A stretch of 64,000 bases of DNA from Mesocentrotus franciscanus (Eukaryota; Echinodermata; Echinoidea; Camarodonta; Strongylocentrotidae). The notes under the pieces are model-generated. The model worked only from the letters and a program-made list of their open reading frames with translations, did no database searches and was not told the origin of the DNA. A program made the position numbers and the translations under genes. This document shows, in pieces, positions 1-11,500 of the stretch. Positions within the stretch are counted from its first letter, which is position 1, and the number at the start of each line of letters is the position of its first letter. Where the stretch lies: assembly GCA_037976565.1 (NCBI GenBank), contig CP137668.1, positions 22,854,251-22,918,250 of the forward strand, read 5' to 3'.

Positions 1-1190
1 TCAAAGCTTTCGCGCTTTGCGCGGGAGGGGCGAAAATGAATTCAAACAAGGATCAAGAATAATAATTTAATGAAACATCAATGCGCGGGAGGGGGGAAAC
101 TGAATTCAGACAAGGATTAAGAGTAGAGAAAGGTACATCGAATCGTCTTCTTTCTCTAAAAAATTCATGAAACGTCAAAGCTTTCGCGCCTCGCGCGGTA
201 GGTGCTAAAATGGATTCAGACAAAGATTTATATAGAGTAATAATTCAATGAAACGTCAAAGCTTCCGCGCCTCGCGCGGAAGGGGTGAAACTGAATTCTG
301 ACAAGGATTTAGAGTCGAAAACAGTATAACGAATCGTCTTCCCTCTCTAATAATTTAATGAAACGTGAAAGCTTTCGCGCTTCGCTTCGCGATTCGCTTC
401 GCGCGGGAGGGACGAAAATGAATTCAAACAAGGATTACGAGTAATAATTTAATGAAACATCAATGCTTTCGCGCTTCGCGCGGGAGGCGAAAATTAATTC
501 AAACAAGGATTACGAGTAATAATTTAATAAAACGTCAAAGCTTTGCGCTTCTCGCGGGAGGGGCGAAAATTAATTCAAACAAGGATTAAGAGTAATAATT
601 TAATGAAACATCAATGCGCGGGAGGGGGGAAACTGAATTCAGACAAGGATTAAGAGTAATAATTCAATGAAACATCAATGCGCGGGGGGAAACTGAATTC
701 AAACAAGGATTAAGAGTAATAATTCAATGAAACATCAATGCGCGGGAGGGGGGAAACTGAATTCAGACAAGGATTAAGAGTAATAATTATTTAATGAAAC
801 ATCAATGCTTTCGCGCGGGAGGGGGAGGGGACTGAATTCAGACAAGGATTAAGAGTAGAGAACGATACAACGATTCGTCTTCTTTCTCTAATGATTTAAT
901 GAAACGTCATAGCTTCCGCGCTTCGCGAGGGAGGGGCGAAACAAGAATTAAGAGTCGGGAACGGTACAACGAATCGTCTTCTTTCTCTAATAATTTAATG
1001 AAACGTCAAAGCTTTCGCGCTTCGCGCGGGAGGGGCGAAAATGAATTCAAACGGGAGGGGCGAAACAACAATGAAGAGTCGGGAACGGTCCAACGAATTG
1101 TCTTCTTTCTCTAATAAATTAATGAAAAAAAAAAGCTTCCGCGCCTCCCGCGGGAGGGGGGGGGGGAAACAATCACCTCCCTGCACCCAC
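1..1190. repeat. Tandem repeat with GC-rich box, about 60-110 bp unit
   Basis: About thirteen units share AATGAAACGTCAAAGC, a GC-rich box TTTCGCGCTTCGCGCGGGAG, then GGGCGAAAATGAATTC and AAACAAGGATTAAGAGTA. Unit length varies (roughly 60-110 bp) because some copies lose the TTTCGCGC part. A longer variant adds CGAATCGTCTTCTTTCTCTAA. The array runs off the left edge. Short reading frames inside it are by-products of the repetition. Confidence 0.9.
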
Positions 1191-1419
1191 TCCCTGTAAG
1201 TGATTTGCACGCTTCGCGTGCTCACTACCACCTAAAAAAAATCGTCACAACGCGCTTGATAGTTCGTAGGAAAAATAATTTAGCCCCCGGCCCCGGGTTT
1301 ATACGGTTAAATTTGTAGACATTGGGACATTGGCATTAATATAGTTGTCGGTAATTGGTGGCTAGTTTTGTCGGTAATCGGTGGCCTCTACACTCCCCCA
1401 CTGAAAAAGGTCTAGCGAC
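1191..1419. other. Short spacer between two tandem arrays
   Basis: Contains CCCCCGGCCCCGGG at about 1284 and two near-copies of GTCGGTAAT(T/C)GGTGGC at about 1347 and 1370. No gene is seen. Confidence 0.5.
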
Positions 1420-1935
1420 GCCCCTGTGTACGTCATGTCGAACGTCTGGTTAAATGCCGACTTGGACGTCATTTCGGACGTCGGGTTGAATGCAGAGTTG
1501 GACATCGAGTTGTACGTCACGTCGAACGTCTGGTTGAATGCCGAGTTGGACATGGAATTGTACGTCATGTTGAACGTCTGGTTAAATGTAAACGCTGACT
1601 TGGACGCCGAGTTGTACGTCATGTCGGACGTCGGGTTGAATGCCGCGCTGGACGCCGGGTTGTAAATCATGTTTTACGTCATGTCAAACGTCGGGTTAAA
1701 TGCCGAGTTGGACGTCATATGTAGGACGTCGGGTTAATTAAAGCCGAGTTGGATGCCGAGTTGGATGCCGAGTTGTACAATGTACATCATGTCCAATGTT
1801 GCGTTGAATGGCGAGTTGGACGCCGAATTTTACGTCATGTCGGACGTTTAACTGTACGCCGAATTGTATGTCATGTCGAACGTCGGGTTGAATGCCGACT
1901 TAAATGCCAAGCTGTACGTCAGCTAAGCTGAACGG
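1420..1935. repeat. Minisatellite with units built on TACGTCATGTCGAACGTC
   Basis: Degenerate units of roughly 42-57 bp repeat TGTACGTCATGTCGAACGTC, GGGTTGAATGCCGAGTTGGAC. Over 1420-1670 unit lengths are multiples of three, so both strands read open with periodic peptides (minus strand: MTYNSMSNSAFNQTFD-like 16-mers). Further right the frame is broken by indels. No start context, splice sites or homologue supports a real protein, so I treat it as non-coding satellite. Confidence 0.8.
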
Positions 1936-4900
1936 GTTAGACAACCAACCCGTTGAAATTCGTTAGTATTCTAGCTTTTTTTTTAAATTTAATTTTAATT
2001 TTTATAAAGAAGTTAACTGTCAATGAGTCATTAAGACTTACCTTAAATCTTAAATCTTAAATCTTAAATAGCTAAGGTATCTATAATCATCACTATCATA
2101 ATCATCATCTTCGTCGTCATCGTGATTCTCGTCATCATCACCTCTAAACAATCACCAACCCATGCATCATGTCTATAGCTATCTACATGTGTAGGCGGAA
2201 CACACTAACCTTCCAACAAATAGAACAGGAAAAAATTGAAGGTCTCAAGTTATCAATAAAACTTGAAATGTGCCGAAAAAAATATCAAAATATTAGAGAG
2301 ATCCCCCTCCCCCATTCAACGCTAATTGATCAAATTTACCACCATTCAGTTGCATGATGAAGTAAGTGGCTTGCAATTACTTTGTGTCACTTCTTCTTAT
2401 TTTGTCCATATCATAGGATTTGTGCACCCTTTTTCTGCTTCACCTGGAATGCGTCCTGTATTATACTCTTTCCTACAAGATACCTTTGAAATGATCATCA
2501 TATAACTGTTCATAATGGTTTAATAACCTAATTATCTTTAGAATCTATAATAGTCCTACGACAAGATAAAGGACCGCTTTGGTACTATCGTCATGGCAAG
2601 GTGATGACGTCATGGACATAGTCTTTCTTCATATTTTCACAAACTCAAATGATACTTTGAAGATTCCCTACAAATTCCTAGCTCTGGTGTAGCGACGAGA
2701 GTGTCCGGGTGGCAATCTGTGTCTACGGATACAGGGGCTTGTGAGATATTTCTGACATTTCTCCTCCCCCCCCGAAATGCCTCTCCGAAAAAGTATTTCT
2801 GGATCCGCGAACGTACATCAGTGGCCACCAAGCTTACATAAAAACAAAACTGAACACCTCCTGCACGTTTAAACTAAACATGTATTATACCCCCTACCAC
2901 CATCACCACCCTCCTTCATCGCATCAATTCATACCAGTTGTATTGTAGGGCTTCTGTATGTACCTGATGCGCCCATGTTTACTTCGCCCGTGGGGGGAAG
3001 ACTCTCATAATGATGTTTGCATTTTTGTTCAAAATGACGACATTCGATCCCTAGGCATGTAAAACAGTCTTATCTTACTTGTTTTCTTGTGAAAGTGTTC
3101 CATTGAATAAGAATTCAGAGTGTTACGCCAAATGAATATCTTATTGTATTATATGTTCTTACAAGTCTGGTGCTGTATACATGTACATCGCAAATTTATC
3201 AAAAAGTTTGGTACAGCAGCAAAACCAAGAAAAAGAAACATCGAGTATTAATCAAAATGGTCCTCCAAAATGGGTGGAAAACGGAGGCTACATTGTCTAC
3301 ATTTTGTACGTAATTTAACAAAAATGACGTAGAAAAATAGAAAAACACTGAAATATCCTTTACTTGTCCCACAAAGCATGACATGTGATTCGTAACTGAA
3401 CGTAATAATTCAATATTGTTCTTGCCAACACAGGTGATTGCATGTATGGGAAGCCGTCATGCGCAAATTTCTCACTGCTTGTCAAGCATGACTATATATA
3501 GTTGCCAAAAGCAGCAAATTTTGAAACGACATCGTGTCACAAAAATAGTCGTATAATCAAAACGCCTTATCACAAATTGATGATCTTGGTGTCCTTTTAC
3601 TCGGAAAAGAATTGTCAACCCAATAAAATAAAATTCAACGATACGGTGTCAATGATGTCGTTGAAATGTCAGATTTCATATATTGCGTAAGATTAGTAAA
3701 AATTTATTTGACTCTATCGACCTCCTTCAGGGTATGAGAGCACACCATATTTACAATACAATACAGAAAGAAATATAAAACAAAGTAAGATATAATAATA
3801 AAATACATAGACATGATATATACATATTTATATTTCTAAAACACAATAAACATGAGCTAAAGACTAGCATACACTATACAATTTATAGTTATAAGTCTAA
3901 AATAACACGTGATTTGGTTTGTATACCACTACGAGTATAACTACACTTTTATTGACAAAAATAGGACTATGCCTTTCAGCCTTAGGAACCAACGAAAAGA
4001 ATTGTATCATTACTGTTATGAATCTTACGAGTTTTCTTAATTGTTTAACACTGGGTCTATTAAACAATTTGTCCATGTGAAATATTCTAGGGTTACTCAC
4101 AACAAACTGTCGATCTAAGTATAACTGCCTTTCTTTATTGAAAAAAAGGGCAGACAAAAATATAGTGAAATTCATCTCCAAAAACCTTTAAATCCCAACA
4201 AGGAAATTCAATTTTACTTTCTTCGGATTTACTTTCAAACCTTCCATTATTAATTGGTAAGCGGTGTGACCTGCATCGATTGCATCTCTTCTATTCAACT
4301 TTACCAAATACTTTTCAAATAAATTTCGTTTTTTGGAGTCACTCCGTATGACAGTATGTCAATCAATGATCACCAGGCATATCCACACCATACGCATGAT
4401 TGGTTAGGGATCAATTGTCATTGTTTGGAAATCACAAAAGAAGAAAGCAGCGAAATCGATCGACATTTGTTCAAAAATTTAATTTTAAAGGTAATGCAAA
4501 GTTTGGGGAATTTTGACTATTGGATGGATAGTAATTCTTTAAAATTTTGATATTTGGAAGCCCCTGTGGATGTATTATAAGCACTAGAAAATTTGGCTCC
4601 TAACACACTTCTGCTTTCGAGAAATTGAATAATCAAAATTTGCCGGTGCTCCCGGTAAATTTTTTGATATTTCAAATAGCGCCTAAGGCCATTCCACGGT
4701 AGCTGCGACCATGAAAATCTCAGAATATGCAGTTCTGATATATAATTTCCAATCGGGAATAGCAAATCGCTTGTTTTAAAGCTTAAGTAATATCAGTCTT
4801 GAGAGGGATCTATACAACATAAAGAGTTTATTATTTACAATTTCATCACTTTAGACTCGATTTCAACCGCGACAACGATTATTGAATATTGTAAAATCGC

Positions 4901-5085
4901 ATATGCTTCCAATATGTTCATTTGAACCAATATCACGACCCCATACCAAAACTTTGTATTACCTTAAATGCCTGGTGTGTATTTTGAGGGGAAACCAATC
5001 ATATCGTTTTCTCTTTGATTAGTTCAGAGAAGTAAGCTGAAAATTCCCATTGATTTTTTCTCAGTGTTTCATTCAGCCTGGACAG
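1936..5085. other. Intergenic DNA with no recognised gene
   Basis: Holds a TTAAATC triplet repeat near 2042-2070, an ATC/TCG-rich simple tract at 2088-2150 and an AT-rich block around 3700-3900. Everything else looks single-copy. No splice-compatible exons or conserved protein segments are recognised on either strand. Confidence 0.5.
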
Positions 5086-5850
5086 CCTGTAAATTGGCGT
5101 GGGGTCCAGGGCAAATTAGCCCCGGTGGGGTCAAGGGCGAAGCCCCATGAAGCTCAGGGTTTTAGGCATTTAATTAAGGTCAGATGAGCAACCAGGGGCC
5201 GGCTTAGGGCCTGGTGAAGTCCAGGGGCAGAGGCCCGGAGCTCAGGGTTTTAGGCATTTAATTACCGTCAGAGGAGCAACCAGGGGCATGCTTTATAGGG
5301 CCCTTGGTGGCGTCAGAGCAGAGCCCCAGAAGCTCAGGGGTTTTAGGCATTAAATTACGGTCAGAGGAGCAACCAGGGGCATGCACGCTTTAGGGCCCTT
5401 GGCGGGTCCAGAGGGCAGAGCCCCCGGAAGCTCAGGGGTTTTAGGCATTTAATAACGGTCAGATGACCATCCAGGGGCCCGCCTTAGGGCCTTGGTGGGG
5501 TCCAGGGGGCAGAGGCCCGGAAACTGAGGGTTTTAGGTATTTAATTACCGTCAGATGAGCAACCAAGGGCATGCTTTAAGGGCCCTTGGTGGCGTCCAGG
5601 GGGCAGAGCCCCCGGAAGTTCTGGGGTTTTAGGCATTAAATTACAGTCAGATGAGCAACCTGGGGCATGCACGCTTTAGGGCCCTTGGTGGGGTCCAGGG
5701 GGCAGAGCCCCCGGAAGCTCAGGGAAAAATTATGCCATTTCAGCAACATTTGTAAATCACTGGTATCGAATTAGAAATATACCCCTTCTTTAATTTTATT
5801 TGGGGGTGGGGCAACTGCCCCCAAGCCCCCTCATCAGTACGCCAGTGAGG
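5086..5850. repeat. Tandem repeat (90-100 bp unit) within a mobile element
   Basis: Seven units contain TTTTAGGCATTTAATTACGG, TCAGATGAGCAACCAGGGGC and GGGTCCAGGGGGCAGAGCCC; the TTTTAGGCAT marker recurs at 5160, 5252, 5341, 5441, 5530 and 5626. The array is followed by a unique end (5726-5850) finishing CCCCTCATCAGTACGCCAGTG. The reverse complement of array plus end occurs at 31190-31930, showing that array and end move together. Confidence 0.85.
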
Positions 5851-8540
5851 CATAAAGTGAACGAGAGGGATGAAGGTGACAGAAGTGACTACCCTTCACA
5901 GTTTTTGAAGTTTTGTTGTATTATAAAAATTATAGTATAAAAACAAGCAATATACTTTTGCACACTTCAGTTTTCTACAATATCTACATGTACATTAAAG
6001 GATGTTATGCGAGGGAGCGTAGCTTCCTGGTGAGAAGATTTTTGCATTTTTATTTGTCTAAATGCTGCACTCTTGGGCCCTCCAGAGCCTAAAAGTGTGT
6101 TGCAGTCTTCAGCCAGTATTTGCTATACATTTTTTGTTGCACTTTTCAAATTTTCAGGGGCGATCCCCTAAAAAAATCGAGGGGGATGTGTCCCCGGGAT
6201 TGCCCCTGCCTACCACAGAATTTCTGATATCAAAGTAACAAGAATTACGAGACGTCTTCTCTTCTCTTTCTTTCATTCTCCATCTTCATTCTTTCTCCTC
6301 AAATTCTAATCCCCCTTTCTCTTCTCTGCCTATCTCTCTCTCACACCACCCTCTAGCTCCTTCTCTTTCCACTCTACACCATCTCCATATATCTTCCTCT
6401 ATTCTCTCTATATAGATTGAATACTGCATGGGAATATTTACTAAAAGGGAGGGGAGGGGGGCAACATTAACCTGAAATGTGAAGATATAATAAATCACAC
6501 ATAGCATGAAATATATACCTTTTTTTAAGTAAAAGAGAAATACAAGAAACACAGACAAGCAGGAAATGATGCATGTTAAAAGCTGAGCAACATATACCTA
6601 GCTGATTTGTGTTTAATGGGATTTGTTGGAGATTGGGTGTCCAGACACTCAACAAAGATAGAAACTTCTGTTTTGCCTTTGGATTTAACGAAAACTATTC
6701 ATCAGATAGCAGTAATCATCATGAATATTTGTTCTATATATTATCATGGAAGATTTACAAAATATTGCTTGTAAACTTCTTCAAATTGCTGTTTTAAATC
6801 AAGTGTCCGGAAACATGCACAACCCGTCTGGACACACAAGTGACACAACATCTGGGTGTACTGCATTAAAATCTACACGTATGCAGAAATGTAATACTGA
6901 TATCCTATAATGTATTATTTATATTGTTAAATAGTGCTTTGTGGCATGTAAATAATTAATTTTTTGCTTGCTAAGGACAATTTTTTAAAGAACATTTGTC
7001 AAGGTTTCATGAGACATGTACATGTAAAGGCAATCATGTAATTTGTCCACTTTTCATGCCAATATCATCTTTTTAAAAAAACATGATATAATTTTTTCAC
7101 TTGGAATGATAACATTCAATTTTGAAGGAATGTAGCAACTCACTCCTTTGCTATAGGAAGTTTCCAAGTATCAAATAAAAAGAAAGGTAAGCAAATTGCA
7201 AATAAAAGATGAAATGATGAACAAATCATTTTGATTCCTGTTTCAGGTTAGGCCAATACATTCAAACACAGAGTGCATGAAAAGAGAATTTCTCACAATT
7301 TCAGAAGATTTTCTATGAAGTCGCAAACACATTTTATTCAGCCCAAATTGGCAACAGGAAATCATGTCCTTGTTTGGAAAGGTACACAAATGGTGAAACT
7401 AGCTAAACAAATCATGCATGTCAATATAAAAACGATTAACAATGTGTGCGGTTGAAATGTACAAAGATGAAAAAATATACTTTTTGATATACTTGTATAA
7501 ACAGGTGGATTATTTACAGATGAAATACATGTACATGTAAAAAGCTTACACACAAGTTCACACACCACGCATACACCCTATAACTTGTCTCATTCTTCAT
7601 AGAACCATCAACGCTTATAAATAGAATTTACTGCCTAATGAATACAAGAAAATCTTATTCAAAGAATGAGTCCCCTGAACGCAATAATACAAGCATCAAT
7701 CAATTACTATCCTTCTATATTTCTGATAAACTTAGGATAATATCTCAATAAATCTAATAAGGAGAAATAAACAAAAAAATCTCTTCTTTACCTTATCTTA
7801 AAAAAAGAATAATAGGGATCCTGTAAATCATCATGTACTGTACTCGTTCATACTAATGGTTTTATGGCAATGACCTCATATTCTATTTGACTTTAAAAAA
7901 CAACATAAACATAACATTCTTCTCTCCATTTCATTTTCTATAAAGAATATGTAGGATGTTAGACTGTATCGTTCACCAAAAACAACACATGCACAGAAAA
8001 TGACAACATGAAAAAGAGTTCTCAAAACAGGAACGGAACAAATAAAGAGTACTCCACTATGCATAAAAATATGTCGCATAAATTTGTAACAGCCATTGCA
8101 AATTTTCTCACAAGCAATCATCAAAATCAAGTAAGCACATTATTTACATAGTTTGGGGCTTGGTTTTTAAGAAAAACATCTTCACTCTGCATTGAAACCA
8201 ATAGTAGCCCTTCCATACTGCACATGTTTTTGATCAGTAATCAAATTTTTGCCATTTATCTTAACTCTTGATTATGGAAGAAGAATCAATCATCTTAACT
8301 TTGCTTTAACCCCTTAAATTTTGGTTGTTTGTAGAAGACATACCGGTAGTAATCATTACAGTATGATAGTGACAAGACAGGCATTCCAGATAACCTTCTT
8401 ACGAGTTGGAAGTTTTCAGAGCATCATGCATTACTACCATCTTATCTTCCATGGTTGCTATGGTTACTCATCTTCCATGGATCCGCTCTGCATCCCACCG
8501 ATCTATTTCACGAGCATGTTGCCCCTTCCGAGACCACGCC
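5851..8540. other. AT-rich DNA downstream of the GTSF1-like gene
   Basis: Contains a CT-rich tract at about 6254-6415 and otherwise no recognised gene. The 3' UTR of the minus-strand GTSF1-like gene should lie in the right part. I see no convincing minus-strand AATAAA close to the stop codon; the nearest exact one I noted is near 7333, so the transcript end is undetermined. Confidence 0.4.
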
Positions 8541-11500
8541 CTAGTCCAATGTGAGCAGGCTGGGCTGCACCGAGAGGAGGAAGTCATCGTCAGCAAGGGA
8601 TGGAGGACCAGAGCTACTGTTCCCTGAAGATGAAGTCTGCTGTGGGTTACAAGAATTAAGGGAACATATACAAAGTGAAGAAGAAAGGAATTACTATTTA
8701 AAAAAAGGTGACACTACATCAAGGTCTTTATGCCAGCAAAATAAAATTGAAAAATAAAATAAAACTAGATGAAGGCAACTGCATCTCAAATATGCCTCTG
8801 CCTACATGTATGTTCACTGATCAATGGTCCTGTGACCTTTAACATCTGGTCTCACAAATGTAAACTTTTCTCATTTAATATTTTCATGCTCATTCATAAT
8901 CGAAGTCTCAATATTCATTAATCTATCACAATACAGTGACTCCAATAGTGCCCTTATGGAATGTAGAAGTGCCCTTCTATAATGTAGAACTGGCTTCTGC
9001 TCCAACCTCTTGGTTTTTTTTTTTTAATGCTACAAATCATGGAGTGTATCTCCAATTTCAAATCATTGAGTTTCGAAGATATGAATTGATTGGCAGGTTT
9101 ATTTTGAGCTGTGATTTAGAGTAACTTAACAGTGGTGTAAATTTTCCATTTAAACAGAGCATCACAACATCTGGCAGAACTCGATTTCAATCTAAACCCA
9201 TTCTCCATCATAGGTGGCATATCCAGCCCAATAATTGCAAAGGGAACATTGTTTGTTCAGTTTTCATTGTCGTTGACACTGCTTCACAAGGTTTCAAGTC
9301 TTATTCACCAATGAAAACCAGACGTCAATGACGTACGCTCATCCGCATCTTGCAACAACAAATATCGTAAATTTTATGTGGTACACTTTTGAACTGGTCA
9401 AAAATAAAAATTTGATGCCCTGGAAGGGACATAATTTCTAAATCGACCACCATTTCTCTAAATTTATATTCGCTAGTACATTTATCATTTCTTGATATTT
9501 CCTATCATTTATAAAATTGTTATATTTTTGCAAGATTGGGCCACCAGCATAAACAATAACTGTGAGCATTGTTCTACCATGGACCCTACTACCATAGTTC
9601 TACTTATCCAAAGTGTGTGTGCAAGGGGGTATGCAGTGTGATTGCCATGCCTAGGCCTATCCTGGCCTTGCGCTAGTAGCGCCGGGAGTAGCGCTTTGCT
9701 GAAAACAAAATGCGTTCTGAACATTTAATTTTCAACCTCTCTTTTCTCCTCCTTTTAATCCACAAATCAAGTGTTTTCTGTGAGGATCAAATTTGCAAAT
9801 AATCATCCTAATATTTTGCACAAAACTTTAAAAATGAAATGAAGGAGAAGAAGCATTTTTTGTTATTTGAATAAATTACCATAATTAATCAATGGAGCAA
9901 AATCTCAAAATTCTGCGTAGATTTTAGTAAACCAAATTTAGCTCTACCAGATAAAGCAAACCAAATCAAAATTGGTCAAGAAATGAGGGAGTAGAAGCAA
10001 TTTTTGTTTTTTCTGGAATAAATTTTGCATAAATTACCATAATTAATTAATGGAGAAAAATTTCAAAATTCTGCGTAGAGGTATAGTGTACCAAAGTAAG
10101 CTCTATGATATAAAGCAAATCAAATCAAAATCGGTCACAATATGAAGGAGAAGAAGCATTTTTTGTGATTTTAAAATTATTTTGGAATAAATTTGCATAA
10201 AGTACAATAAATAATCAATGGAGCAAAATCTCAAAATTCTGTGTAGAAGTTTAGTGTTCCAAATTTAGCTCTACCAGATAAGGCAAACCAAATCAAAATC
10301 GGTCAAGAAATGAGGGAGAAGAAGCAATTTTTGTTATTTTGGAATAAATTTGCATAAATTACCATAATTAATTAATGGAGAACAATTTTAAAATTCTGTG
10401 TAAAGTTTAGTGTACCAAAGTTAGCTCTACCAGATAAAGCAAACCAAATCAAAACGGTCAAAATGAAGGAGAAGCATTTTTTGTGATTTCGAATAAATTT
10501 GCATAAATTAGTATAGATATAATGAATTTCACGATTCTGTGTAGAAGTTTTAAATCCCCCTCCTAGCCCTATCATATGAAACAATCAGAATCAAAATCGG
10601 TTGAAAAATAACGAAGAAGAAGCATTTTGAAAACTGTGGACGGACCGACAGATGGACGACGGACGCCACGCCATGGCATAAGCTCATTGGGCCCTCGGGC
10701 CGGATGAGCTAAAAACAAAACATAATGCAATTGCAGGTTGCTGACAAAAATGATCTTAAAGGCCACTTACTTTCAATAAAAGCAGAAAAATCAGACAAAC
10801 CAATCAAAAAAAGTTTGAGCAAAATCGGATAACTAATAAGAAAGTTATGAATTTTTGAAAAAGTATGTAAAACTATGGAACAATGAGAATCACAACACAA
10901 ATTGCCAAGATGGTTATCAGTTTGTGACGTCATGTCCTCACACTTATCAATTGCTTTATATAGTTTAATCCCATTAATTTCCTTTTATCCCCAAAACTTG
11001 TATCATATTACGCATGACATTTCCCAAAAGCTTTTATGAATTTTGAAGAATTTATCATTTTTTCTGAATATTGTATTTCATAATTATTGATTTTTATATA
11101 AATAGTTTATCAAAATTCAATTTTTCATGATTTAACTGGACAAACTTACTCTTTATTTGTGCATCCACACAAAAACATATTACTAACAATCTAACTTGGA
11201 TGCTGGTGTGAAGAAATAAGATTCTTAGGGTGAAAATAGGAAATTTATATTATCAATATAAAGAAAATAATTAGTGGATACGTCACAGACTCATGAGTGA
11301 GTTGCCAATTTGTGTAGTGATTTTCAAAGTTTTTCATGTCATTAAAAATTCATAACTTTCTTATTAGTTATCCGATTTTGCTCAAACTTTTTTTGATTGG
11401 TTTGTCTGATTTTTCTGGTTCTATTGAAAGTAAGTTATTTTTGGAGTGGACTTGGGCTTTAATGATTGGGTCTTGTACCACATCTGGTTCCTGTCCACTG

